A stretch of DNA of 32,422 bases from GWA1-39-11 sp964640435 (GTDB lineage Bacteria; Patescibacteriota; Microgenomatia; Levybacterales; GWA1-39-11): assembly GCA_964640435.1 (NCBI GenBank), contig CAZXFJ010000006.1, positions 1-32,422 on the forward strand, written 5' to 3'. Shown here one piece after another: positions 12,488-21,361 of this stretch (the first letter of the stretch is position 1; every line of letters begins with the position of its first letter). The notes under the pieces are model-generated. The model had not been told where the DNA came from. It ran no database searches and saw nothing but the letters and a program-made list of their open reading frames with translations. A program made the position numbers and the translations under genes.

Positions 12488-12727
12488 ATGATTCAAGACT
12501 ATATTTTTACGGCAGGAACAATTATTTTTATACTCGCCCTCTTCCCTTCTATCCTGGGAAAAGACAAGCCGGCAATAACAACTAGCTTACTGACTGCAAC
12601 TACTCTTTTTGTTTTTGCCTTAACATATATTTCTCTTGAGCTTTGGTTCACATCAGCATTAACCTTTGTCACAAGCGCTCTTTGGTATACCCTCGCCGCA
12701 CAGGAATTAATAAAGAAGAGAAAATAA
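12488..12727 (+). CDS. Small three-span membrane protein
   Basis: The ATG directly follows the TAA of the previous gene, with no SD, so it is probably co-transcribed. The 79-residue product is almost entirely hydrophobic, with spans near 5-22, 31-50 and 53-70, and a basic end (ELIKKRK) predicted inside. No family is recognised. Its stop abuts the stop of the convergent gene. Confidence 0.6.
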   Translation: MIQDYIFTAGTIIFILALFPSILGKDKPAITTSLLTATTLFVFALTYISLELWFTSALTFVTSALWYTLAAQELIKKRK

Positions 12728-13309
12728 TTATTGAGCTGGAGCAATAGTAGGTTCAGCAGTTGGAGCGGAAGTTACAGGAATAGTTGGTGCGACAGTTGGT
12801 TCTACGGTAGGCTCAGCTGTCGGTGTCCCGGAAATCTCTTCACCTGTTGGCGCAGGAGTTGTGGCCGCTTGATCTCCAACGGTAATATTTGTTGCATAGT
12901 TAATTATTTTTCCCGTTGAAGGTCTATATATAACTGCGATACGAGCTTTCGAATACACGAGTACCTTATCTCCATTTTGAGAATTAGCAAAGAATGGTTG
13001 TCCTGAAAGTTTTTCCTTATCAGATACTGTTGCAACTGTTGGCTGTTCTCCTTTTGGAAGCTCAATTAGTTTCCCAACTGAATCAACCAGCTGCTTTATT
13101 TGCTCTGGGGTTTCTGCTGAGGCGCCAAGTAACTGCTGCGCACGCGACTTTTCATTTTGATATTTAATAAAGAAAAATCCTGCTGCTCCTACTGCAATAA
13201 CTACAAGTAGTGTACCCAATATCATTGGAAGTTTAGATAATATACCTGAGAGATTAAGATCTTTTTTTGGGCTTGATGATGAGGATTGCTCAGGACTATC
13301 GTCAAACAT
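12728..13309 (-). CDS. Single-anchor extracytoplasmic protein with Pro/Thr-rich tail
   Basis: The 193-residue product has a Ser-rich cytoplasmic N-terminus, one membrane span (about 29-49, LPMILGTLLVVIAVGAAGFF) and a short helix with QQLLGASAETPEQIKQLVDS. A conserved-looking core follows (LPKGEQPTVATVSDKEKL, QPFFANSQNGDKVLVYS, IYRPSTGKIINYA). The last roughly 45 residues repeat P-T-A-E-P-T-V units, a spacer typical of surface proteins. Proteins of this layout are common in Microgenomates-type genomes as far as I recall, without a known role. The promoter is near consensus and leaderless. Confidence 0.7.
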   Translation of the reverse strand: MFDDSPEQSSSSSPKKDLNLSGILSKLPMILGTLLVVIAVGAAGFFFIKYQNEKSRAQQLLGASAETPEQIKQLVDSVGKLIELPKGEQPTVATVSDKEKLSGQPFFANSQNGDKVLVYSKARIAVIYRPSTGKIINYATNITVGDQAATTPAPTGEEISGTPTAEPTVEPTVAPTIPVTSAPTAEPTIAPAQ

Positions 13310-13316
13310 ATGTTAT

Positions 13317-13345
13317 ATATTAAGTATTTAGGCCACCTATGTCAA
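13317..13345 (-). promoter_or_regulatory. Consensus promoter of the 12728-13309 gene
   Basis: On the minus strand TTGACA (13345-13340), 17 nt, TAATAT (13322-13317), then 7 nt to the ATG. Both hexamers, the spacer length and the gap equal those of the promoter at 5458-5486. Confidence 0.85.
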
Positions 13346-13359
13346 CCCGTCAGAACTTG

Positions 13360-13365
13360 TATAAT
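13360..13365 (+). promoter_or_regulatory. -10 box of the first GT-C gene
   Basis: TATAAT lies 11 nt before the ATG at 13377, giving a leader of at most a few bases. It is divergent from the promoter at 13317-13345. Confidence 0.55.
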
Positions 13366-13376
13366 ATATGTAAATC

Positions 13377-15374
13377 ATGAAATTATCAAAAAATAAACAT
13401 TTACAATTACTCCTTATTGCAATCTTTTTTATTTGTATATTTGCTTTTTTTCTTCATCCATTTGAAGGCACTGGCGATTTTTATCATCATGTAAATACCG
13501 GAAGCTATATAGTTAAAAACCATCAATTCCCAAACCTGGATACTTACTCATTTACTGCAAAAGGGAAACCGTGGGTTGCTCACTCATGGGGATCGGGTCT
13601 TATATTTTTCGCTCTACTTTCTTCTTTTGGTCAAATCTCTATTACCTTATTTAATGCACTGGTTGCAACCTTAACCTTAATACTTCTCTATCTACTTTTA
13701 CGTTCTTATGGACCAAGTAAAATTTCTTCCCTTCTCACTGTAGGCATAACTGCAATTGCTTTTTCAACTCGTTTTCCTCAACGACCTGAAATTTTTGCTT
13801 ATCCATTTGTTTTATTGATTTTGCTAATCGATGCTAAAAGAAAAACTACTCCCTATTTAATTTTCTTTTTACCAATAATAATTTTTCTTTGGGCAAATAT
13901 GTATGGATCAGCAGTATTATTTGGAATTGGGTTAGTAGGAATTCTGGCTATAAAACAATTCACCATAGATAAATTTAAACTAAAAAGATCAGCGTTAAAA
14001 TTTTATATTCTTTGTCTAGCATCAATAATCGCCGCCTTTATAAATCCGTATACCTACAAGACAGTATTCTATTTTTATTTATATATACCTAAGGTTTCAG
14101 TCTATGAAGGAGAATGGGCAGGAATTCCAAGACTTCTTGAATCTACTCCAATTGGACAACTTATTACATTTCAATATTTTGTTTTGATTTATTTTATATT
14201 TGCAATCAACTTAATCTTGCTACTTTTGTTCTCAAGGAAAATATTAAAAAAATTTCTATTTCAATTCGTAATGTCACTAACTATATTTCTTCCATTTTTT
14301 GCTTTTAGAACCTTCCCTCTTGCTGCTATATTGTGTGCTCCTATCATTTCAATTTGCATCGAATATGTTATTCATAAAAAAGCCTATGCATATTTGTTCG
14401 TTATCTGCTGCCTAACTTTAATGATATTTTATTACTCAATCATCACTAATCTACCTAAATTAAAAAACCCTTCTAATATGGAACTTAATAGCTTAACTCA
14501 ATTCATTCATAAAAATAGTCTTTCTGGAAATGCTCTAAATCTTGGACATTTTGGTGGATATATTACATACGAATTTTATCCTAGTATTCACGTTTTCTTT
14601 GATACTCGCGATGAACTTTACCTTAATTCGCAGGCCATAAAAGACCTTTATTCAACCTACAATAATAATCAAAGTGTTATACCGCTCCTTAAAAAGTATA
14701 ATGTCGACTTAGTTATCGCGGATTTTCTAACAGATGGTATGAATTATAGAGATTTATTCTATTCTCTTGAATACATTCCAGTCTATTTAAATGATAGATA
14801 TTTTATTGTTGTTCCGAAGAAGATCGCAAAAGAAAAGAATTTACCCACTCTTACATTCTTAGATCCATTTTCAAAAAGTGGAGCAAAACCAGGATATGAA
14901 AAACAGGCATTAAATTATTATCAACAACTCATTAAAGAGAATCCAAATTCGTTAAATAATCGACTTGCTCTATCATCAATCTTAATCGAACTGGGTAAAT
15001 TTGATGACGCAATAAAAATAACAAATACTATAAACGTCGATGAAAGTAGCCTGTTTGGCCCACTTCAAGCAAGAAATAAATCAGACATATTAGCACAAAG
15101 TTATATGGAAAAAAATGACTGCATAAACACTAAAAAGTATTTAGAACTTGCTCAGAAGCCCATAGGCAACTTGCTGATATTTAAAAAGAATATAAACAAC
15201 TTGTATATCCCACGCGCACTTCCTTTTTACTATCTTCTATGTGAAAATGATTACATCTCTGCAAATCAAGCATTACAAGAATACATAATGACTCTCAATA
15301 GTCCACTTGAAAAAATCGAAATTAAGAAAAAGTTTGATGAAGATGCAAAAAGAAAAGATGGTTGGAATAATTAA
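13377..15374 (+). CDS. GT-C-like membrane glycosyltransferase with TPR-like tail (paralogue 1)
   Basis: The 665-residue product has about ten to eleven membrane spans in its first 360 residues. A soluble part follows (GHFGGYITYEFYPSIHVFFD motif at about 390-410), then a helical tail with a TPR-like repeat (ENPNSLNNRLALSSILIELG). The first outer loop carries GTGDFYHHVNTGSYI, matching the acidic 'D-x-x-H' loop of lipid-linked-sugar-dependent GT-C enzymes. It would transfer sugars to proteins or lipids outside the membrane; donor and acceptor are unknown. It overlaps the next, related gene, so the pair is an operon and probably a tandem duplication. Confidence 0.7.
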   Translation: MKLSKNKHLQLLLIAIFFICIFAFFLHPFEGTGDFYHHVNTGSYIVKNHQFPNLDTYSFTAKGKPWVAHSWGSGLIFFALLSSFGQISITLFNALVATLTLILLYLLLRSYGPSKISSLLTVGITAIAFSTRFPQRPEIFAYPFVLLILLIDAKRKTTPYLIFFLPIIIFLWANMYGSAVLFGIGLVGILAIKQFTIDKFKLKRSALKFYILCLASIIAAFINPYTYKTVFYFYLYIPKVSVYEGEWAGIPRLLESTPIGQLITFQYFVLIYFIFAINLILLLLFSRKILKKFLFQFVMSLTIFLPFFAFRTFPLAAILCAPIISICIEYVIHKKAYAYLFVICCLTLMIFYYSIITNLPKLKNPSNMELNSLTQFIHKNSLSGNALNLGHFGGYITYEFYPSIHVFFDTRDELYLNSQAIKDLYSTYNNNQSVIPLLKKYNVDLVIADFLTDGMNYRDLFYSLEYIPVYLNDRYFIVVPKKIAKEKNLPTLTFLDPFSKSGAKPGYEKQALNYYQQLIKENPNSLNNRLALSSILIELGKFDDAIKITNTINVDESSLFGPLQARNKSDILAQSYMEKNDCINTKKYLELAQKPIGNLLIFKKNINNLYIPRALPFYYLLCENDYISANQALQEYIMTLNSPLEKIEIKKKFDEDAKRKDGWNN

Positions 15375-17319
15375 AAAAAATAAAGAGAGAATAATAGAAA
15401 TTATATTCTTTTTTGGAATATTTTTTGTATCAATAAATCCATTAGTCGATTTTGATATTTGGTTTCATCTAAAATCTGGTGAAATTATTTCAAAACTTGG
15501 GATAATTCATCATGATGTTTTTGCATATACTACTGCCGGTCGCGAATGGATTCCCTATGAATGGCTCTTTCAACTCACAACATATTTATTTGTACATTTA
15601 TTTGGCTTGAATTTTCTAATATATTTGATTGCCGCACTATCAACATTATTTATCTTTATAACTTATCTGATTTTTAGAAAAATTTTATTCCTGAACATAT
15701 ATCAATCTCTTGTAATTTGTTTTCTCTTGTATTCTTCGATATATGAATTATTAAACCCACGTCCTCAAATCTTTGCATATATCTTTTTTGCTACCAATTT
15801 ATTTTTTATTCTTCTGTATTATCTCAGGAATAAAAATTTATTATGGCTTACTATTCCTGTAACCTTCTTGTGGGCGAATACTCATGGATCTATTTTTATT
15901 GATGTTGGCTTGTTTGGTATGTATGCTGTAATTTGTTTATTGAACAAATTCATCTTTAAGGAAAAAATCTGGCTCACTAAATTTAAACTTTTTTCATTTT
16001 ACTTTTTTTTAACTTTGGTCTTAACAATTCTACCTCCTTTAGGAATAATTCAATACAAACTACTTTGGATATTTTATGAAAACCGAGCAACTATTACTCG
16101 ATTTATTTCTGAATGGGCACCATTATCAGCTGACTTAACGCCATTTTTGTTTTATTCATTTTTCGTTGTGTTAGTACTTTCTACATTTAGCTACTCTCTG
16201 TGGATAAACAAAAACTTTAAAAAAATTTTATGGCTAATTCCCTTTATATTTTTTATTTTCTCCCCATTTTTAGCTGTTCGTAATACATTCTATGGATACT
16301 TTGGAATGAGCATTATAATTGCCTATTCAATTTCAAAAATTAAATTTTCTGATTTTTCAAAAAAAATGAGAGTATTGTTAATATTTTTACTAATTTCAGT
16401 TTTAATATTTTTTTCTTGGCTTCTGTATGATAAAAAAATAAGTGTTAATCAATATTCTGTTTATTATCCAACAAAAGCCGTTAAGTTTATAAAAGATTAT
16501 AACCTTAAAGGAAACATGTTTAATGAATATGGTTATGGTGGCTATCTTTTGTATGAATTATATCCTCAACAAAAAGTTTACTTTGATGGAAGATCCGATT
16601 TATATCTTTGTTGTGAAATGCCAGATACCCTTCAGTTTTCATACTATAAAAGATTACCTAATGATCAATATAAAAAAATTTTAGATCGATTTTGGAATAA
16701 AAATAAAATTTCTTTCGTAATTTTAAGAACTGAAAAAGATACTGTTTTGCGCAAAATAGAAAGCATATTACAAAATGACCCCGACTGGTCCTTAGTTTTC
16801 TGGGATGATGTAACAATTATTTTTGTCAGAAAAGATGGAAAAAATAATAAAATAATTGAAAAATTTGGTACTAAAGCTGCTACTCCATACGAAAAAATTC
16901 CATTTCGACAAGATCAAGAAGAACTTGCTTTTAATGAATATTTAAAAATGAACAGGATCGCTGATTCAAGCAAAACAAGAAACACTTTAGGATACATACA
17001 CTTATTAAGAAATGAGTATGATAAGGCTCAATTTGAATTTGAAAAGGCTATACAAATTTTTCCTAGTAATGAATCTCCCTATATGAATTTGGCTGAAATA
17101 TATTTAAAAAACGGATACCCAGATCGAGCCATTGAACTATATCAAGCTGCAAAGAATCTCGCACCAGACCGAGGCCTTATATATATCCGACTTGGACAGA
17201 TTACAAACGAAGTATATAAAGATAGGATGAGTGCTTTAGAGATTTGGAAAGAAGGAGTTAAAAATACAACTGATAATGCAAGCCGTAAGCAATTAATTAA
17301 CCTCATTCAAGCAAATTAG
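15358..17319 (+). CDS. GT-C-like membrane glycosyltransferase with TPR tail (paralogue 2)
   Basis: From ATG 15358 the product is 653 residues: multiple membrane spans, an acidic first loop DFDIWFHLKSGEII, a GYGGYLLYELYPQQKVYFDG motif parallel to the upstream protein, and a clear TPR region near the C-terminus (AQFEFEKAIQIFPSNESPYM, AEIYLKNGYPDRAIELYQAA). The same order of domains and motifs shows it is a paralogue of the 13377 product. The start is uncertain: the frame is open back to TTG 15307, with ATGs at 15337, 15343 and 15358. I chose 15358 for the smallest overlap (17 nt). No SD is seen. Confidence 0.7.
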   Translation: MVGIIKKNKERIIEIIFFFGIFFVSINPLVDFDIWFHLKSGEIISKLGIIHHDVFAYTTAGREWIPYEWLFQLTTYLFVHLFGLNFLIYLIAALSTLFIFITYLIFRKILFLNIYQSLVICFLLYSSIYELLNPRPQIFAYIFFATNLFFILLYYLRNKNLLWLTIPVTFLWANTHGSIFIDVGLFGMYAVICLLNKFIFKEKIWLTKFKLFSFYFFLTLVLTILPPLGIIQYKLLWIFYENRATITRFISEWAPLSADLTPFLFYSFFVVLVLSTFSYSLWINKNFKKILWLIPFIFFIFSPFLAVRNTFYGYFGMSIIIAYSISKIKFSDFSKKMRVLLIFLLISVLIFFSWLLYDKKISVNQYSVYYPTKAVKFIKDYNLKGNMFNEYGYGGYLLYELYPQQKVYFDGRSDLYLCCEMPDTLQFSYYKRLPNDQYKKILDRFWNKNKISFVILRTEKDTVLRKIESILQNDPDWSLVFWDDVTIIFVRKDGKNNKIIEKFGTKAATPYEKIPFRQDQEELAFNEYLKMNRIADSSKTRNTLGYIHLLRNEYDKAQFEFEKAIQIFPSNESPYMNLAEIYLKNGYPDRAIELYQAAKNLAPDRGLIYIRLGQITNEVYKDRMSALEIWKEGVKNTTDNASRKQLINLIQAN

Positions 17320-19073
17320 TTAATTTTAAAGAGAGCCATTGATGGAGTTTCTTCAATTTTATGCAAACCCAAAAGTGACAGTTTCCTTTTAATAGTATTA
17401 TAATCCGCAGGATCCATAAATTCATTTTTATGTAAAGATATTGCATCAATTCCCCATTTTCTTAGTTGGTTAATTTTTCCGGGAGTTGGAAAATTCACTG
17501 TTAAATACTCAATTCTAGCTGGATAACTTACAGGGGTATAACTCGAATAACCATTTAGTAGCTTCTTGTTATGCAAGGCTGAAGCCCATAACATATATTT
17601 TGTTTCGATAAATTGATTTTCTGCAAAACCTATGTTTCTAAACAAATTACCCATTGGAAATTCAAGTATTGCATTTATGTCTCTTTGATTATTGAGAACT
17701 GAATAATAATTTCTGACTTCGCTGCTAATTGGCGTGAACTTCCAAGGCCAACTAGAATATTCCAAAGTTATAAAGGTAATTAGCATCAAAGAAATAATGA
17801 TTCCTGTTTTTTTATTAAAGTACTTTTCAATTTCAATAAGTGATAGCGCACAAATAAGACCAAAGAAGAAAAATGCTAAAACCATAAATCTTGATGCTAC
17901 TCTAAGGCTCTGAAGTAATGGATGGAATTTATGTATTAATCCATATAAACCAGGTATTGCTGTTTCACTTGATATTCTAATATCAGGACCGAAAGATAGA
18001 ATTACTGATATTAACCCGCAAGCAACATATGCAATCCAAATTTTTCTATACTTGGATTTTCGTAAAACAAAAAAACTAAGAATTAGCAATATCCATACCG
18101 TAATACCAAAGAATAAATTTCTTTCAATAAATTCAGGATGTTGAAATACGACATACGTCATGTTTTCTTTGGCCCAGTCTCTTAAACCACCATATAGAAT
18201 ATTATTAGGAGACGTAAAGAAAAGATCTGAAACCCAAGGAGAAAAGGCAGAAGTTTCTTCTAAATTTCTTCCCAGCCCTTTATCGTGAAAATACAAATCA
18301 TAGGTTTTACTAATTCCAAATGTTGTTAATGTAAACAATAATACACCAAGTATTGCTCCAATAGTAATAAATTTTTTAATGTCAGAGAAATTTTTAACTA
18401 ATTTTAGTTGCCATACTCTAATTAGCACATATACCGGAAGCACTACCGTTAATAGAGCCCCGAAAGTTAATGTTGTTAACAATTGACAGGTCAGAAAAAA
18501 GAAAAATAAAAATTCATTCTTATTGTTTGGCTTTATGAAACTTTTTTCTAAAAACAAAAAGATTAATGGAATCCACCCGAGCGAAAAATAATGAAGGTTG
18601 TCTGGAAAATGCCCAATTACAAATGGATTAAAAACGAATATTATTGCGGCCAAGATTGCTGGTAATGTTCTATTTGTTGCGTATTTAACGAAAACAAACA
18701 TGGAAAAAAATGAGAACCAAATAGTCACAATTGCTAATATGTTGTATGTGATTATTATGTCTTTAAAAATTGCATAAATTGGCAATGCCATCATAGCCTC
18801 CATAATAAAAAGCTCTGAATACAGAAGCGTATCTTTAAATCCATAAAACATTGGTACCTGCAATATATTGCCCCAATCATTATTAAATACGGTATCCATA
18901 TAGTGTTTAAGTGTAATTGTCACATGGAACGTATCTGAGTGAACCGACTCAATAGGAGTTTGGATGTTGAAAAAGAAACTATATATAAATATGAAAGTAA
19001 AAAATAGGCTAATTAATATTCCCTGTAACATCGAGGATGATTTAATACGCTTCACCACAACTGAAACATTCAT
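17316..19073 (-). CDS. Multi-pass membrane protein, GT-C/YfhO-like
   Basis: The 585-residue product has about 11-12 hydrophobic spans over residues 18-460 and a small soluble C-terminal domain. Its first outer loop holds an Asp and His pair (SVHSDTFHVTITLKH), resembling the acidic loop of GT-C glycosyltransferases. The C-terminal portion (AILEFPMGNLFRN, LLNGYSSYTPVSY, LRKWGIDAISLHKNE) resembles the end of YfhO/GT-C-type proteins acting on surface polymers. It overlaps the convergent gene's stop by 4 nt. Membership in a glycosylation block is inferred from neighbours. Confidence 0.6.
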   Translation of the reverse strand: MNVSVVVKRIKSSSMLQGILISLFFTFIFIYSFFFNIQTPIESVHSDTFHVTITLKHYMDTVFNNDWGNILQVPMFYGFKDTLLYSELFIMEAMMALPIYAIFKDIIITYNILAIVTIWFSFFSMFVFVKYATNRTLPAILAAIIFVFNPFVIGHFPDNLHYFSLGWIPLIFLFLEKSFIKPNNKNEFLFFFFLTCQLLTTLTFGALLTVVLPVYVLIRVWQLKLVKNFSDIKKFITIGAILGVLLFTLTTFGISKTYDLYFHDKGLGRNLEETSAFSPWVSDLFFTSPNNILYGGLRDWAKENMTYVVFQHPEFIERNLFFGITVWILLILSFFVLRKSKYRKIWIAYVACGLISVILSFGPDIRISSETAIPGLYGLIHKFHPLLQSLRVASRFMVLAFFFFGLICALSLIEIEKYFNKKTGIIISLMLITFITLEYSSWPWKFTPISSEVRNYYSVLNNQRDINAILEFPMGNLFRNIGFAENQFIETKYMLWASALHNKKLLNGYSSYTPVSYPARIEYLTVNFPTPGKINQLRKWGIDAISLHKNEFMDPADYNTIKRKLSLLGLHKIEETPSMALFKIN

Positions 19074-19078
19074 GTATT

Positions 19079-19084
19079 AATATA
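19079..19084 (-). promoter_or_regulatory. -10 box of the 17316-19073 gene
   Basis: TATATT on the minus strand ends 5 nt before the ATG at 19073. The intergenic gap to the upstream gene is only 20 nt, so read-through from 21298 is also possible. Confidence 0.4.
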
Positions 19085-19093
19085 CTACAATAT

Positions 19094-21298
19094 TTATTTG
19101 TTAAATAAATAACGTAATGCAAAATACTCAGTTATGGGATGGTTATCTGTTATAGATCTCACATTTTTTGTTTTTTTAACCAATTCTTCACGATTTACAA
19201 TAAGCCTTACTATTTCATCGGCATTAACAAGTCTATGAAACTTTAAGACATCATCGCGAACTAAACTTGAGAACATTATTTTGTTAATTCGTTCCGAATT
19301 AATATTAATAGGCGTAAGTGATCCGAACATAAAAAATCCTCCAGTATCCCCATTCCATTTAATCGCGTATACGTATGGAAAACTGTTTAAGAAACTTTTC
19401 TGGGTCATTAGTATGTCTTCCGGTCTGTCCCCTGGAATCATCCATTCCATAACTATTCCACCCGGGTTAAGAATTCTCTTCATGCTAGTATAAAACTCTT
19501 CAGAATATAACACTGTTGTTCCAGCAGCATTAAGCGGAGGTGGCGGGTCTACAGTTATTATGTCATATTTTTTACGGGTTAAATTAACATAATTTCTTCC
19601 ATCATTTACGATGATTCTTCCTTTACCAGGAAGTTTTTCATCTGTTTCTGGATAAAATATAGGAAACAACGAGGCAACTGATGGTGATAATTCTACTGCA
19701 TCAACATTAAGTCCATGTAATCTTGCTGATCTATAAGTTGATCCCATACCAAAACATATTGCGAGAAACGACTTTGGATTAGGATGAAGAGCAATTGGAA
19801 TATGCGCCATGAGTCTTGTTTCAAGCACTAATCCAGTCATCCCCACTCCATTAACAAAAACCTCAGCGTTATCTCCAAGCTTCAATCCCAAAACAGATGT
19901 AAGACTATCTTCCTTATATATAACCTCAGCATCATTTTGAACTTCTTTCATTGATAATTTAGTTTTAATCTCTATTAATTCTTTTTTCTGAAAAGTTAAA
20001 GCATAAGCTGAAAAAGTAAGTGCAATGAGTAAAATTACACACATTAATATTCCAATCTTTGTTTTTACTATTTTAGTATTCATTACCAAAAGAGTTAGTG
20101 AGAGTATCAAACTTGCAGATGAAAAAATAATAATACTTCCAACACTACCAACAAGTGGAATAAAAACAAATACTGCTAATATTCCACCTAAAATACATCC
20201 AATTGTGTTTAAGAAATATAAAACACCAGAAAGTTTGCCAACATGCAAAAGTCTTCTCATCAAAAAACTTCCGGATGGGAAGGATATTCCCATGAAAAAG
20301 CTTGTAATAAAAATTGTTATAAGCATTAGCAGAAGCTCATTTTGGCTTACATTACTAACAATAAGTGCTGACAGAAGCGCAAACAATCCTATCCCTGCTT
20401 GTGAAAATGAAAACAAAGTGCTTCGAGTTTTTAAATGTTGAAGAAACTTATTATATATAAAAGCTCCTAAGAATATTCCAAATAAATATATTGCAAGGAC
20501 TGATGCAAAAGCGTATATAAATGTTCCCATTGATGGTGCTAAAACCCGAGACCAAAGGACTTCATAAGCAATTGTTATTAGTCCTGTCATAAAAAAACAA
20601 AATAGAATAATTTTTTCGCTCGTTGTAAGCGAAATTCTATTTTCAACATTTTTTGTTCCAAAATTTGTTTTTAGATATTTAATCGGTATCGTAAACATTA
20701 ATGCTGCAGCTATAGAATTTAATATCGCACCGATATATATACTTTCACGAATCCCAAATAGTTCTATTGCCACAAAAGCAGCAAATAATACACCAAATAC
20801 TGCACCAAGTGTGTTTAGAGAATAAAGCATACTTAAGCTGTTATCGATTCTCTCTAATCTACTTTTTAACAAAGCAACTAGTATTGGAATTGTCCCACCC
20901 ATTAAAAGTGTTGGGATAATTAATATAGCGAGTGAAATTCCAAATCTTAAAAGCAACAATCCAATCGTAACTCCCGAACCATCACTAAATAGTGAATATA
21001 ACTTATATGCAAAGGGTAAAATGAAAATGCTTGTAATTGCAGAAATAGCTATGCCTAACTCGAAAATTATATATGCTTTTTTTAATGTTTCTGGCTCACG
21101 TAAATCTGACCAGTAGCCGACAATGATACTTCCGATAGCAATACCACCTAAAAATGCTGATATAACAGCTACGGAAGAATGTGCGCTATTTCCGAAAATA
21201 ACAACCAGCATTCTTGTCCATGAGATTTCATAAATAAGTCCTGCAGCTCCTGATAGAAATGTTACGAGATAAATAAGTTTATATCGATTACCTTCCAT
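19094..21298 (-). CDS. Fused MFS-like transporter / spermidine-synthase-like protein
   Basis: The 734-residue product joins an N-terminal bundle of about 12-13 membrane spans (residues 8-430) to a soluble C-terminal domain of the spermidine synthase type. That domain shows the Rossmann SAM-type motif region (AICFGMGSTYRSARLHGL), an acidic binding residue (DAVELSPSV), NDGRNYVN and the DPPPPLNAAG loop after DIITVD. This fusion is widespread in bacteria, usually without proof of polyamine synthesis. Here it lies among surface-glycan genes. An extended -10 (TGC-TATCTT) ends 7 nt before the ATG, so initiation is leaderless. Confidence 0.82.
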   Translation of the reverse strand: MEGNRYKLIYLVTFLSGAAGLIYEISWTRMLVVIFGNSAHSSVAVISAFLGGIAIGSIIVGYWSDLREPETLKKAYIIFELGIAISAITSIFILPFAYKLYSLFSDGSGVTIGLLLLRFGISLAILIIPTLLMGGTIPILVALLKSRLERIDNSLSMLYSLNTLGAVFGVLFAAFVAIELFGIRESIYIGAILNSIAAALMFTIPIKYLKTNFGTKNVENRISLTTSEKIILFCFFMTGLITIAYEVLWSRVLAPSMGTFIYAFASVLAIYLFGIFLGAFIYNKFLQHLKTRSTLFSFSQAGIGLFALLSALIVSNVSQNELLLMLITIFITSFFMGISFPSGSFLMRRLLHVGKLSGVLYFLNTIGCILGGILAVFVFIPLVGSVGSIIIFSSASLILSLTLLVMNTKIVKTKIGILMCVILLIALTFSAYALTFQKKELIEIKTKLSMKEVQNDAEVIYKEDSLTSVLGLKLGDNAEVFVNGVGMTGLVLETRLMAHIPIALHPNPKSFLAICFGMGSTYRSARLHGLNVDAVELSPSVASLFPIFYPETDEKLPGKGRIIVNDGRNYVNLTRKKYDIITVDPPPPLNAAGTTVLYSEEFYTSMKRILNPGGIVMEWMIPGDRPEDILMTQKSFLNSFPYVYAIKWNGDTGGFFMFGSLTPININSERINKIMFSSLVRDDVLKFHRLVNADEIVRLIVNREELVKKTKNVRSITDNHPITEYFALRYLFNK

Positions 21299-21305
21299 AA
21301 TAATA

Positions 21306-21314
21306 AAGATAGCA
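21306..21314 (-). promoter_or_regulatory. Extended -10 of the MFS/spermidine-synthase gene
   Basis: TGC-TATCTT on the minus strand (21314-21306), with a 7-nt gap to the ATG at 21298. Confidence 0.55.
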
Positions 21315-21342
21315 TATTAAAAGAACGGAAATGTAAGAAAAA

Positions 21343-21351
21343 TGCTACAAT
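21343..21351 (+). promoter_or_regulatory. Extended -10 of the SGNH hydrolase gene
   Basis: TGC-TACAAT (21343-21351), 10 nt before the ATG at 21362, so the leader is about 3 nt. It is divergent from the promoter at 21306-21314. Confidence 0.55.
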
Positions 21352-21361
21352 GTAAGAACCG

